DNA of 54,905 nucleotides from Alkalibacterium olivapovliticus (GCF_003003275.1 NZ_PVTO01000017.1:1-54905); one strand, 5' to 3'; positions 1-8,694 are shown, counted from the stretch's first letter. A program made the numbers and translations. The notes: a model not told the origin generated them from the sequence alone.

Positions 1-221
1 AATCGGAACTAGCGAAATTGTTTGAGAGATCAGCCCGGAGTTAAATAAAGTTTACAGAAGGTAGTCTTCATTTACACAAAATTATTGACACTCCCGCCAT
101 AATTTTAATCATTTTCAATTTCCTCCAATACTTAATCCCTATTAAACACTAGAGGACTTAGAATATTATACTGTATTTTCGGTCGATATAACACTTATTA
201 TTTAACGGAAGTCTCACGACT

Positions 222-265
222 AAAAAAGTATCCCTCAATAATCACTGTTAAATGATCATCAAGGG
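222..265 (-). terminator. Intrinsic terminator of dbpA
   Basis: Read on the minus strand, 265-253 and 244-232 form a continuous 13-bp stem with three G-U pairs and an 8-nt loop. A run of six U follows shortly after. It starts 6 bases past the dbpA stop. I see no gene in bases 1-221. Confidence 0.8.
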
Positions 266-271
266 AGCTGT

Positions 272-1729
272 TTACTTGTGTGCTTTATGCACTTTCAATG
301 TTTTGCCTTTAACTGTGCGGTCCTGCATTTGGGAGATGACGTATGGCCCTTTCCCATTCATAATTTCAATGTAGGTAACGTTCTCCTGAATCGTGATGAT
401 TCCGATATCTTCCGCTGAAAGATCCTTAATACTCGTTAAGGTTCCGACGAAGTCAACAGCACGCAATTTTTTCTTCTTACCGCCATTGAAGTATATCTTA
501 GTGATGTCCTTATTTAACTCTTTATTTCGTGCGATTTTCGGTTTAATTCGTGCATTTATTTTCTTTTCAAATGCAGCCTTCGAACGGATGACCAGTCGTT
601 CGCTAGGGGCAACTATTTCCGTGAGCTCCTGGCTGTCATCAAATGCATAGTCACGGACTTCCTGCCAGCGTCTCTGGTCCTTTTCACTTACCATCGTTAA
701 GGCCAACCCCGTTTTACCTGCACGACCTGTCCGGCCTGTCCGGTGTGTATAGCTCTCGTTTTCAAATGGGACATCATAATTGACGACATGCGTCACATTA
801 TCAATATCGATCCCACGCGCCGCAACATCAGTTGCCACGAGATAACGAAGCTTCCCAGAACGAAAGTCATCCATGACATCAAGGCGATCGTCCTGATCCA
901 TCCCTCCATGTAACTTATCAACTGGTAAATCATTTGTTTCCAAATAATCGACAACTGAGTCCACCGCATCTTTAGTATTACAAAAAATGATACAGACATC
1001 TGGATTCTCAACAGTTAATAAATCCAGTAGGTGCTTTTCTTTAGAAGCTTCATCTACGTTGATATAGGAGTGTAAGATCTTAGGCGTGTTCTGCTCTGAT
1101 TGTTCCATTCTGACAGAAGCCCTGTCAGCGCTCATGTAAAAGCTGGCTAACTGGTCTATTTGTGGAGACATCGTAGCAGAAAACAGCATAGTCTGGCGTT
1201 CTTTGGGTAAATAGTTGATAACGTCTTCTACCTGTTCAATAAAGCCCATATTCAGCATTTCATCCGCTTCATCTAAAACTAAGCTGCTGACTTTGTCGAC
1301 TACAAGTGTGCCTTCTTTTAAATGTTCCAGTACCCTACCCGGAGTACCGACCACAATGTGGCTTTTCTGTTTCAGCTCGGACTTCTGCGTTTTAAAGGAA
1401 GACTTACCAAATACAGCCGTCACCTTGATACGCTTCAAGCGGCCAATATTCATAAGGTCGTCCTTAATCTGAAGCGCCAACTCTCGAGTAGGGACTAAAA
1501 TTAAAGCCTGGGGCTTATTCTCTTCCCATTCTGCCTGCTCACAAAGTGGAATCCCAAAAGCAACCGTCTTCCCACTCCCTGTCTGAGACTCGACGATAAC
1601 GTCCTGTTTCTCCAGGGCCAGCGGAATGACCGCTTCCTGTACCGCTGTCGGATGGAAGTAACGCAAACTTGTCAGTGCTTTTACTATTTCGGGACTGATC
1701 CCAAATGTGTCAAATAATGTTTTATTCAT
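272..1729 (-). CDS. dbpA: DEAD-box ATP-dependent RNA helicase, DbpA/YxiN type
   Basis: Predicted RNA helicase of 485 residues. The superfamily 2 motifs are in order: Walker A SQTGSGKT (about 48-55), PTRELA (80-85), GTPGR, DEAD (153-156), SAT (184-186), then ATDVAARGID and HRTGRTGRAG in the second RecA lobe. The last 75 residues match the DbpA RNA-binding domain (FVGTLTSIKDLS..DIGIITIQE), which in known members binds helix 92 of 23S rRNA, so a role in 50S assembly is inferred. The frame is open upstream to 1900, but an AGGAG site sits just ahead of the ATG at 1729 and the upstream residues do not resemble helicases, so 1729 is taken as the start. It is a single gene with its own terminator. 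An upstream leader of some length, as cold-shock helicases often have, is possible but unproven. Confidence 0.95.
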   Translation of the reverse strand: MNKTLFDTFGISPEIVKALTSLRYFHPTAVQEAVIPLALEKQDVIVESQTGSGKTVAFGIPLCEQAEWEENKPQALILVPTRELALQIKDDLMNIGRLKRIKVTAVFGKSSFKTQKSELKQKSHIVVGTPGRVLEHLKEGTLVVDKVSSLVLDEADEMLNMGFIEQVEDVINYLPKERQTMLFSATMSPQIDQLASFYMSADRASVRMEQSEQNTPKILHSYINVDEASKEKHLLDLLTVENPDVCIIFCNTKDAVDSVVDYLETNDLPVDKLHGGMDQDDRLDVMDDFRSGKLRYLVATDVAARGIDIDNVTHVVNYDVPFENESYTHRTGRTGRAGKTGLALTMVSEKDQRRWQEVRDYAFDDSQELTEIVAPSERLVIRSKAAFEKKINARIKPKIARNKELNKDITKIYFNGGKKKKLRAVDFVGTLTSIKDLSAEDIGIITIQENVTYIEIMNGKGPYVISQMQDRTVKGKTLKVHKAHK

Positions 1730-2485
1730 ATTCTCCTGCTTTCTTTTTCTTTGTTGAATGATGTCTCTAAAATTCTCTTTACTGGCTATCTCTGCCATGA
1801 TTGTATGCCTAGTCCATTTCGATCCTTTTTCATTGAATAGTCTATCAACTCTTATAAAGTCACACACCAGATCCGCATAAATTACGGTGCTGTGGCACAT
1901 TAGTTAAACCTCAACATTAGTGGTTCATAAAAAGTGAGTACATTCATTACTTAAACTAGTTTATTAGTAGTCTAAAACCCCACACAATAAGTCTGACAGT
2001 ACCACAAATAGCCTTGGAAAGCCATCCAATCTGGCATTCTTGGGCTTTAAGGCTAACTCGTTTACCTTCATATTAGTCAGAATTGCCCTCTATTTATATG
2101 AGGATCTGAAAAGTAGTCACTTTGGTGGTCACCCCTCTTCACCCGTCCCTATACTGATGCTACTAGTGATTCTTTACATAAGAAGGCTAAATAGGGAAGA
2201 GTATAAATTAAGAACGGGAGAGATAGATTCCAAACTCATCAGAACCTGTGTTACTATAAGTTTATCTATCCTGGCAAATCCATTCGAATTCCATCAAATG
2301 CATTACGTCAGCTTACCTAGGAAAACTGAGTCGAAAAAATAGGGGGCCACCATGACATTACCTACACATAAAGTACCAGATATAGCTTTTGACTATCCTC
2401 TAAAAACACATAAATTGATGTGTTTATGCTAGCTATAAAAAAATTGGTTTGCTACTAATCTTTTTATAGAACATGGAGGATAAAC
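1730..2485. other. Intergenic region between dbpA and the cadD-like gene
   Basis: No convincing gene. A 100-codon frame at 2040-2342 starts with TTG, has no ribosome binding site and has an implausible composition, so it is rejected. Around 2020-2060 there are short GGC/GCC inverted repeats. The last 100 bases should hold the promoter of the transporter gene. The dbpA 5' leader lies at the left edge. Confidence 0.5.
2404..2425. promoter_or_regulatory. 8-bp inverted repeat, candidate operator of the cadD-like gene
   Basis: AAACACAT and ATGTGTTT form a perfect inverted repeat with a 6-base spacer, 61 bases ahead of the ATG at 2486. Position and symmetry suit a repressor or metal-sensor site. 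No ArsR/CadC-type regulator gene is adjacent, so the partner is unknown. Confidence 0.45.
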
Positions 2486-3103
2486 ATGATTCAACAGATT
2501 TTAACCGCTTTAGGCGTCTATATTTCAACTAGTATAGACTATTTATTTATCTTACTCATTATGTTTGCCCAGCTGGGTAAATACTCAAATAAAGGGCATA
2601 TTTATGCCGGACAGTATCTTGGAACAGGTATTTTAGTCGCTGTCAGTTTGTTCGCTGCGTTCGTTGTCCGTTTTATTCCAGAAGAATCAATCATTGGACT
2701 ATTAGGCTTGATTCCCCTCTTCATTGGTATCCGTTTTGCACTAATTGACGAAGAAGATACAGACGAAGAGGCTATTGTAGAAAAGTTGAATCAGCGACAG
2801 TCTTCGAGATTATTTTGGACGGTCACTTTATTGACCATTGCATCTGGTGGCGATAATTTGGGCATCTATATTCCCTACTTTTCAACTTTAAGCTGGACTG
2901 AAGTTATCGTTGCATTGATTGTATTTGCAGTCGGAATTATCGGGTTAGTTGAAGTAAGTCGCTCTTTGTCTTCAATACCCGGAGTATCCGAAACAATTGA
3001 AAAGTATGAACGAATTATTATACCAATAGTGTTTGTTGCACTAGGACTGTATATTATGATCGAAAATGGAACCATACAGATGATGTATAACGTCATTTTC
3101 TAA
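2486..3103 (+). CDS. CadD-family cadmium resistance/permease-like transporter
   Basis: A 205-residue integral membrane protein with about five to six hydrophobic helices and a short acidic cytoplasmic loop (DEEDTDEEA, about 90-98). Length, the N-terminal ALGVYISTSIDYLFILLI helix and the TIASGGDNLGIYIPYF segment match the CadD family, whose studied members confer cadmium resistance in staphylococci. Family membership is well supported; the actual substrate here is not. GGAGG precedes the ATG with good spacing. The gene stands alone, without a cadC-like regulator, and has a terminator just downstream. An inverted repeat upstream may be its operator. Confidence 0.85.
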   Translation: MIQQILTALGVYISTSIDYLFILLIMFAQLGKYSNKGHIYAGQYLGTGILVAVSLFAAFVVRFIPEESIIGLLGLIPLFIGIRFALIDEEDTDEEAIVEKLNQRQSSRLFWTVTLLTIASGGDNLGIYIPYFSTLSWTEVIVALIVFAVGIIGLVEVSRSLSSIPGVSETIEKYERIIIPIVFVALGLYIMIENGTIQMMYNVIF

Positions 3104-3116
3104 TGTTCACGTACCT

Positions 3117-3157
3117 AAGAGTAATAGCCGGCTCTGGCTGTTGCTCTTATTTTTTTT
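3117..3157 (+). terminator. Intrinsic terminator of the cadD-like gene
   Basis: AAGAGTAATAGCC pairs with GGCTGTTGCTCTT (two G-U pairs) around a 6-nt loop, followed by ATTTTTTTT. Confidence 0.85.
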
Positions 3158-3291
3158 ACTGAAATAAGTTTGCTGAACGTTTTTATTCACGACTTTATGG
3201 ATTTTCATATATACTTAAACAGAGATATTAATTATGCATAAAAAATGAAATAGAAGAACCAGCGTATCAGCGGTTAATAAAGGAGACCTGT

Positions 3292-4281
3292 ATGGTTAAA
3301 ACTCATCCAATGTGGAACAACTTCCCTAGCATCCAAAGACTTTTACTGGAGTGCCTGGAACTTATTATAGAAAAAACAACCATTGAAAATAAAGAAATTG
3401 AACAAACGGTCATTAACATGATAGAGAGCCAAGGAAAATTACTTAGACCTGCCTATTTTTTACTTTTTTCCCAATTAGGCAACGCCACTCAGGAGGCGCA
3501 TAAAAAAATAATCGCTGCTGCTGCATCTACTGAGGTGCTTCATCTGGCCACTCTCATTCATGACGACATCATTGATGAGTCAAGTATGCGTCGTGGAAGT
3601 GAAACGGTCCAATCCAAACACGGGAAAGATGTCGCTGTTTACACAGGTGATTTGTTGATCTCAGTGTATTTTGATTTACTGGCGGATGCTACCGACTCCG
3701 TCGACATTATCAAGTTAAACACGCAATCAATGAAGCGGGTGTTAATGGGTGAAATAAACCAGATGACAAATGTCTATAATACAGATATCACCTATACTGA
3801 CTATTTGAAAAGCATTAAAGGAAAGACAGCTCAGCTTTTTGAATTAAGTTGTTACGAAGGGGCTTACTTGGGACAATGTGACCCTGAAATTATTGAGAAG
3901 AGTCGGTCGATTGGTCAAAATATTGGCATCGCCTTCCAGATGCTTGATGATATTCTAGATTACACCCAAACACCTGAAAGCCTGTCAAAACCCGTTTTAA
4001 ACGATGTTAAGCAAGGGATTTATACCCTTCCGCTTATTTTAGGTTTAGAGGCAAACAAAGAGGCCTTTCTTCCACTTCTAAATAAGGGTGAAGACCTAAC
4101 TGACAGTGACTTAGCTGCTCTCGTTTCTTTACTACACGAGAACCACTGTATCGAGCGCGCACGCGCTATTGCACAAACGTATATTGAAACAGCTTTAACC
4201 TCCATTGATAAGCTTCCAAGTCACCCTGAAAAAGACGTTTTGTATTCGTTGACTAAAACACTACTCACAAGAGACTATTAA
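3292..4281 (+). CDS. Polyprenyl (heptaprenyl-like) diphosphate synthase, long chain
   Basis: A trans-isoprenyl diphosphate synthase of 329 residues. The first aspartate-rich motif DDIID is at 91-95 (after LIH) and the second, DDILD, at 219-223 (FQMLDDILDY). The family adds isopentenyl diphosphate units to an allylic primer to make the quinone side chain. The gene starts at ATG with AAGGAGA upstream and ends 13 bases before the MenA-like gene, so the two form one operon. The two products are the two steps that put a prenyl tail on dihydroxynaphthoate. The same pair occurs as dmkB/dmkA in the Listeria extracellular electron transfer locus. Chain length cannot be read reliably from the sequence. 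Confidence 0.92.
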   Translation: MVKTHPMWNNFPSIQRLLLECLELIIEKTTIENKEIEQTVINMIESQGKLLRPAYFLLFSQLGNATQEAHKKIIAAAASTEVLHLATLIHDDIIDESSMRRGSETVQSKHGKDVAVYTGDLLISVYFDLLADATDSVDIIKLNTQSMKRVLMGEINQMTNVYNTDITYTDYLKSIKGKTAQLFELSCYEGAYLGQCDPEIIEKSRSIGQNIGIAFQMLDDILDYTQTPESLSKPVLNDVKQGIYTLPLILGLEANKEAFLPLLNKGEDLTDSDLAALVSLLHENHCIERARAIAQTYIETALTSIDKLPSHPEKDVLYSLTKTLLTRDY

Positions 4282-4294
4282 AAAGGAGATCATC

Positions 4295-5203
4295 ATGACA
4301 TTCAAACAATATATCTTACTTGCTCAAGTGGAAACCACTACGACCAGCCTCTTTCCTGCCATTATTGGTATCTTGTATGCCTGGTACAATTTTAACAGCT
4401 TCCGTCTGGGCTTTACACTCTTAGGCTTACTCACGGTCGTCCTCTTTCACCTGGCTGTCAATATTCGCGATAACTACTTGGATTATTACATTGCCGATAA
4501 AAAAAATGCGGACTATACCCAAGAAATGGTGGTGGGTAAAGAGAATATCCCTCTTAAGACTGTTCGCTTAGCCTATCTCATTTCTGGTGCAGTCGCTCTA
4601 GTCGTTGGGTTATACTTAGCGCTCCAAACCTCTCCTATCCTGTTCTTTATCGGTTTTGGGGGGATGTTGATTGGTGTACTCTATACATTTGGACCTATTC
4701 CCATCTCAAGTACACCGTCCGGAGAATTCTTTGTCGGCTTGTCCATGGGTTTTTGTATCTTTACAGCCATGGTTTATGTCAACGCCTTTGACGTCGTTCA
4801 ATTCGATCTGATCACCGTTGGTCAGTTCATCGTTGCGTCTGTTCCGACATCGATTACGGTCATGGCCATCTTACTAGCCAATAACATTTGCGATCTGGAA
4901 GAAGACATTGAAGATAACCGGTTTACCCTTCCTTATCATATCGGCGTAGACAAAGCACTCGTGGTCTTCAAATATTTTTATTATGCGGCTTATATCGCGA
5001 TCATTCTATCGGTCATTTTCGGGACCTTCCCTAGATTAGTCGCTTTGTCCCTGTTAACTTTCCCATACGTCTTAAAAAACATTGGTATCTTCATGAAGGA
5101 ACAGGACAAAAAGACAACCTTTATGACGACTATTATCAACTCAGCTGTCATTCCCGTTCCACTTATTATTACGTTCCTCATAGGCGCTTGGCTGAACATT
5201 TGA
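4295..5203 (+). CDS. menA: UbiA-family prenyltransferase, 1,4-dihydroxy-2-naphthoate polyprenyltransferase
   Basis: A 302-residue polytopic membrane protein of the UbiA superfamily with about eight hydrophobic segments. Both Mg-diphosphate motifs are visible: N56-x-x-D59-x-x-x-D63 (NIRDNYLDY) and the second, NNICDLEEDIEDNR, near 185-200. It should attach the polyprenyl chain made by the upstream synthase to dihydroxynaphthoate, giving demethylmenaquinone. No ubiE/menG methyltransferase or other men genes are nearby, so the cell may stop at demethylmenaquinone or take up naphthoate precursors. That is inference. AAGGAGA precedes the ATG. Confidence 0.88.
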   Translation: MTFKQYILLAQVETTTTSLFPAIIGILYAWYNFNSFRLGFTLLGLLTVVLFHLAVNIRDNYLDYYIADKKNADYTQEMVVGKENIPLKTVRLAYLISGAVALVVGLYLALQTSPILFFIGFGGMLIGVLYTFGPIPISSTPSGEFFVGLSMGFCIFTAMVYVNAFDVVQFDLITVGQFIVASVPTSITVMAILLANNICDLEEDIEDNRFTLPYHIGVDKALVVFKYFYYAAYIAIILSVIFGTFPRLVALSLLTFPYVLKNIGIFMKEQDKKTTFMTTIINSAVIPVPLIITFLIGAWLNI

Positions 5204-5232
5204 TCAGCCCTCTCTGAGTAAAGGAGAAGAAG

Positions 5233-5291
5233 AAAAAAATCAGTGATGATCTGAAAGAGTAAATCCTTCAGTATTCATCACTGATTTTTTT
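5233..5291. terminator. Long bidirectional terminator after menA
   Basis: A-rich left arm ending ATCAGTGATGA (to 5249) and right arm TCATCACTGAT followed by seven T (5275-5291) form a perfect 17-bp stem. A-run and T-run on opposite sides let it work on both strands. Confidence 0.88.
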
Positions 5292-5432
5292 GTGTAAAAG
5301 CATTGAATTCGCAGCCTATTATCTAGAAACAGTGGAATGTGAAAGTGTTGAAGTAATCAATTAGGTTAAACAACTGCGTATATGACCTATTCATGCTAAA
5401 ATAAAGATAAGAAACTATTGGAGGATGATACT

Positions 5433-5813
5433 ATGAACCAAGAACTTGTTGAGATTTGCCTGCGTGTCAGAGATATTGATGCGACATTAGACTTCTATAC
5501 TAATCTATTTGATTTTGAAGTGGCCAGCCACAGAAAATTCCCTGAGAATAAATTTGATTTAATTTATCTGAATTCCCCAGGTTCTTCTGTACAAATCGAG
5601 CTCACTTACAATTACGATGCCGATCCTTACACTATCGGAGACGGCTTCAGTCATTTAGGTGTAAAAGTCGATGATTTAGAAAAAATGCACGACGTATGTA
5701 AAGCCTCTGCTTACAAAACAGGTGAACTAAAAGGCCTTTCAGGCGGCACACCAAGCTATTTCTTCGTGACAGACCCTGACGGCTACCGCATTGAAGTTAA
5801 GCGTAGAAAATAA
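5433..5813 (+). CDS. VOC family (glyoxalase/bleomycin-resistance fold) protein
   Basis: A 126-residue single-domain protein with the paired beta-alpha-beta-beta-beta modules of the vicinal oxygen chelate fold. It opens LVEICLRVRDIDATLDFY and closes FFVTDPDGYRIEVKRR, both typical of lactoylglutathione-lyase-like members. The likely metal ligands (a glutamate in VQIELTY, a histidine in FSHLGVKV and the late glutamate in RIEVK) are present. The substrate is unknown and GloA-like detoxification is only one option. The frame is open from a TTG at 5418, but GGAGG overlaps that codon and is correctly spaced for the ATG at 5433. Monocistronic, with its own terminator. Confidence 0.85.
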   Translation: MNQELVEICLRVRDIDATLDFYTNLFDFEVASHRKFPENKFDLIYLNSPGSSVQIELTYNYDADPYTIGDGFSHLGVKVDDLEKMHDVCKASAYKTGELKGLSGGTPSYFFVTDPDGYRIEVKRRK

Positions 5814-5827
5814 TTCTTGAATAGATT

Positions 5828-5870
5828 AAAGGTAAGCATGTTGGCTGTTGCCGATATGCTTACCTTTTTT
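5828..5870 (+). terminator. Intrinsic terminator of the VOC gene
   Basis: AAAGGTAAGCAT and ATGCTTACCTTT form a perfect 12-bp stem around a 16-nt loop, followed by a T-run. Confidence 0.88.
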
Positions 5871-5931
5871 TACAAATTTCATTTAAATACCACATTATAG
5901 CCTCTCACAATTCTTGCTAAAGCAAATTAGT

Positions 5932-5960
5932 AATATCACGATTATGTAAATTGTGATATT
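5932..5960. repeat. Inverted repeat downstream of the TPR gene
   Basis: AATATCAC and GTGATATT are separated by 13 bases. There is no T-run on the minus strand, so it is a weak terminator candidate for the TPR/AbaSI pair or a protein site. A smaller TTGCT/AGCAA hairpin lies just left. Confidence 0.4.
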
Positions 5961-6002
5961 GCTGTTTTGGCTATTATCTTAAAGACTCGATTTAGAAATC
6001 CA

Positions 6003-6644
6003 TCATTTTCTTAATAGCATATCTATTTCTTTTATTGCTAAGTTATCGCTAGCTCTCTCAAATGCTTTTTTCGCATTTTGAAAAGATTGTTTCTCTAAAA
6101 CGTCGTTGCCTTTAGCCTGATAAATTTCTCCAAACCCACGATAAGCACAACCAATGCAAATATCATCTCCAGATTTTTTTGCGTAATGTAACGATTCTTC
6201 CATAAGCTGTTCAGCTTTTTTGAGATTCTTCATTTTTAAATTTACATAGCCCCGCTCATAGAAGTTAGCGGACCAATTTAAGGCAGATTCAATTTTATAC
6301 TTTTCCAGAAAGTCGGCCTCTGATTGAAATAATTTTAACGCTTCATCAAATTTTTCTGCCATCCGTTCAACCATTCCAAGTTGATGAATAGCTATACAGT
6401 GATTAACCTTATCTTCGTTAGATAAGGCTATTTTTATTAATTCATTATAGTGACTTCTTGCTTCATCAAATCTATGTAAAGCGACCTTTACATACCCTAA
6501 CCCATGTAACCCTTGCAAATATTCATCAGAATTAGTATCTGAGATTTTGCTTAAACACTCCCTGTATAATACCTCTGCTTCAACTAAATATCCTTTGTCA
6601 AACAATTCAAATGCTTGGGTAAATTCTTCTTTTAAAAGTCTCAT
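6003..6644 (-). CDS. Tetratricopeptide repeat protein of unknown function
   Basis: A 213-residue soluble protein made of four to five TPR helix pairs, for example LQGLHGLGYVKVALHRFDEA, with the recurrent small-large hydrophobic spacing. No helix-turn-helix, signal peptide or enzymatic domain is visible, so a scaffold or sensor role is all that can be suggested. AAAGGAGA precedes the ATG. It lies 92 bases downstream of the AbaSI-like nuclease gene on the same strand, and both are visibly richer in A+T than rlmH and ohr to the right. Joint acquisition and a helper or regulatory role for the nuclease are possible but unproven. Confidence 0.75.
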   Translation of the reverse strand: MRLLKEEFTQAFELFDKGYLVEAEVLYRECLSKISDTNSDEYLQGLHGLGYVKVALHRFDEARSHYNELIKIALSNEDKVNHCIAIHQLGMVERMAEKFDEALKLFQSEADFLEKYKIESALNWSANFYERGYVNLKMKNLKKAEQLMEESLHYAKKSGDDICIGCAYRGFGEIYQAKGNDVLEKQSFQNAKKAFERASDNLAIKEIDMLLRK

Positions 6645-6736
6645 TTAGACTCTCCTTTGCACTAGATAATGATTATGAAAAAATCTACTGCTTATGATAA
6701 GTCTAACCGCAAATTTTTTTAATGAGGTATTAGAGT

Positions 6737-7624
6737 TTACTTCATCAATAACTGTTCGTTCTCATAATTAATATACAAGCGATCACTTACTTTCTGATAC
6801 CTGCGAACCTTGTTGTCCTCTGAGATCTCTTCCAGCCGGAAATTCCCAATATATCTATAACTAAACTTTCCGAAGTTATCTTTGATTTTAGCAAAGACCA
6901 CTCTCAAATCACCTATCTGATGATTGGTTGTTTTTCCGTCTTCACGAATATTCTCTTCTGTAATAACGCTCCAATCTTCGTTTAAGTAGTTCAACCATTG
7001 GTTATGTTCTTCTTTTGCTTCTGTTGAAATAGTCGGAAACCATACTTGTGCAACTTCATCATCAACATTAACTACGAAGCTTGCTTTTTGGTAGCCTTTA
7101 TAATTTTTGAAAAACAACTGGTTAGCAACATCCGTTATTACACGAAAGCGGTAAAAATCATCAATCGAAAGATATCCATTTTTCTTTATCCGCTCTTTAA
7201 TAGAAACATCTGTATCCCATTTTGAAATTTTCATATCCACTATTTTTTCTTTTATCTCTGCTGCAACTATATCTATTCGCTCCATTAAGTTTTGTAATGG
7301 CAATGTTGCATCAATACGTTTCAACTCAAATAGGCTAGCTTCACGAATGGATGATAACTTTTCTTCAATAGTTAACTCCCGCTTTAAATCAGATTCAATG
7401 TTATTTTTATGAAAAGCCTCATCCACTTCTACGCCAACATTTATCTGGGGAAAGTATAAATCAATTAAATAGTATTCATTGTTCTCACCTTTAACATATT
7501 GCTGGGTTACCGGTCGCATATTTAGAAAATTAATTTTTTGCCAGACAGCATTAAGTATATAATTCTCATAATCTTTCCGTCTAGTACGAGAAAAAGTCTT
7601 AATAAGATATTCAACCTTATCCAT
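6737..7624 (-). CDS. AbaSI/PvuRts1I-family modified-cytosine-dependent endonuclease
   Basis: A 295-residue protein resembling, as I remember the AbaSI sequence, that family along its length. The Vsr-like N-terminal nuclease has TQQYV, then YYLIDLYFPQ and GVEVDEAFH, with D55, E66, D68/E69 and H72 as candidate active-site residues. The C-terminal half (about 130-295) has the KWD..NGYLSIDDFYRFRVITD, NYKGYQ and VVFAK..YRYIGNF segments of the SRA-like modified-base reader. Characterised members cut DNA containing 5-hydroxymethylcytosine or its glucosylated form, so they act as type IV restriction against phages with modified genomes. AAGGAGG precedes the ATG. It sits right after the 3' end of rlmH, the SCC insertion point in staphylococci, without any linked methyltransferase, as expected for type IV. 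Family call is confident; exact base preference is not. Confidence 0.87.
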   Translation of the reverse strand: MDKVEYLIKTFSRTRRKDYENYILNAVWQKINFLNMRPVTQQYVKGENNEYYLIDLYFPQINVGVEVDEAFHKNNIESDLKRELTIEEKLSSIREASLFELKRIDATLPLQNLMERIDIVAAEIKEKIVDMKISKWDTDVSIKERIKKNGYLSIDDFYRFRVITDVANQLFFKNYKGYQKASFVVNVDDEVAQVWFPTISTEAKEEHNQWLNYLNEDWSVITEENIREDGKTTNHQIGDLRVVFAKIKDNFGKFSYRYIGNFRLEEISEDNKVRRYQKVSDRLYINYENEQLLMK

Positions 7625-7725
7625 CCAATCCTCCTTAGAAATTCTTTATATTCTACGTTTGCTTTAGTATAAATCTTTAAGAAATGTTATTGCACTATCA
7701 CGAATCTGTACTTTTAAAACCTCAC

Positions 7726-7743
7726 TCACTTATGATACGGCTC
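7726..7743 (-). other. SCC attB-like sequence at the 3' end of rlmH
   Basis: The last codons of rlmH read GAGCCGTATCATAAGTGA on the minus strand, close to the staphylococcal SCC attachment core. The 9-mer CTTATGATA (7729-7737, plus strand) recurs at 6691-6699, just past the 3' end of the AbaSI gene. No ccr recombinase is present, so use as an attachment site is inference. Confidence 0.4.
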
Positions 7744-8205
7744 ATTCCGCATAATCCGAAACGCTCGATAAATCTGCTCAACTAATATGAGCCGCATCAA
7801 TTGATGGGGATAGGTCATCTTACCAAATGAAATAGTGGTGTCGCTTCGTTTCATGACGGCTTCACTCAATCCTAGTGATCCGCCGATGACGAAGACGATT
7901 TTGCTGCTGCCGTGGATCATGAGCTGTTCGATTTCTTTGGCGAAGGATTCGGAGGTGCGTTCTTTTGAATCGATTGCCAATGCGAAGACATAGGCTTGGT
8001 CTGGGATTTTAGCCAGGATTCGTTCGCCCTCTTTGTCTTTGACCTGGACCATTTCAGCTTCGCTCAAATTTTCTGGTGCTTTTTCATCTGGGACTTCAAC
8101 CATCTTTATTTTTGTATAAGCCCCTAACCGCTTCGTGTATTCTTCGATGCCTTTTTTGAGGTACTTTTCTTTCAATTTTCCTACTGACACTAGTGTGATA
8201 TCCAT
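7726..8205 (-). CDS. rlmH: 23S rRNA (pseudouridine1915-N3)-methyltransferase RlmH
   Basis: A 159-residue SPOUT methyltransferase, the usual RlmH length. The knotted SAM-binding C-terminus is intact: [13 protein letters not shown], then [26 protein letters not shown] and the conserved end NEPYHK. It methylates pseudouridine 1915 in helix 69 of 23S rRNA in the assembled ribosome. The 3' end encodes the PYHK-stop segment that serves as the attB of SCC elements in staphylococci. The MarR-type gene ohrR lies 10 bases upstream on the same strand, so the two may be cotranscribed. Confidence 0.97.
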   Translation of the reverse strand: MDITLVSVGKLKEKYLKKGIEEYTKRLGAYTKIKMVEVPDEKAPENLSEAEMVQVKDKEGERILAKIPDQAYVFALAIDSKERTSESFAKEIEQLMIHGSSKIVFVIGGSLGLSEAVMKRSDTTISFGKMTYPHQLMRLILVEQIYRAFRIMRNEPYHK

Positions 8206-8215
8206 AGTCGACTCC

Positions 8216-8641
8216 TTACACCTGATCCAGGATTTTTGATAATATGCGTTTCAGTTCAAAATACTCTGCTTCTTCCAGGTTGATTTCTTTTGTAAAGGCT
8301 ACTGGTACTTCTTCTACCTCTGTTTCGATGGCTTGCCCTTTTTCAGTCAGGGTTACTTCAACTATTCGCTCATCCGTTAATGACCGTGTGCGTTTAACCA
8401 GGCCTCTTTCTTCCATACGTTTCAGCATTGGGGTCAAGGTGCCGGAGTCCAGAAACAGGCGGTTCCCCAGTGCTTTAACTGTAATCGTATCTGTTTCAAA
8501 TAATACGAGTAGCACCAGGTACTGCGGATAGGTTACATTAAACTTTTCCAGTAATGGGCGGTACAGTTTGGTTAATTGCCTTGTGGCGGCATATAAAGGA
8601 AAACACAATTGGTTATCCAGTTTTAATATATCTTTCGTCAT
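8216..8641 (-). CDS. ohrR: OhrR-type MarR family peroxide-sensing repressor
   Basis: A 141-residue winged-helix MarR protein. The single reactive cysteine expected in OhrR is at residue 13 ([11 protein letters not shown]), followed by the recognition helix region [22 protein letters not shown] and the wing [16 protein letters not shown]. Oxidation of this cysteine by organic hydroperoxides releases the repressor from DNA in known homologues. The frame extends to a GTG at 8650, but GGAG overlaps that codon and is properly spaced for the ATG at 8641. It is divergent from ohr, with a clear operator between them. Confidence 0.93.
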   Translation of the reverse strand: MTKDILKLDNQLCFPLYAATRQLTKLYRPLLEKFNVTYPQYLVLLVLFETDTITVKALGNRLFLDSGTLTPMLKRMEERGLVKRTRSLTDERIVEVTLTEKGQAIETEVEEVPVAFTKEINLEEAEYFELKRILSKILDQV

Positions 8642-8694
8642 TTTCTTCACTCCTCATAAGTAGTATACCAATATCCTGTTAAGGTTCATACAGT

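Noticed and set aside
2040-2342. 100-codon plus-strand frame upstream of the cadD-like gene
   Set aside because: TTG start, no ribosome binding site, no recognisable domain and noncoding-like composition.
6003-8205. Complete SCC-type element at rlmH
   Set aside because: No ccr recombinase, only a 9-base repeat; kept as a hypothesis.
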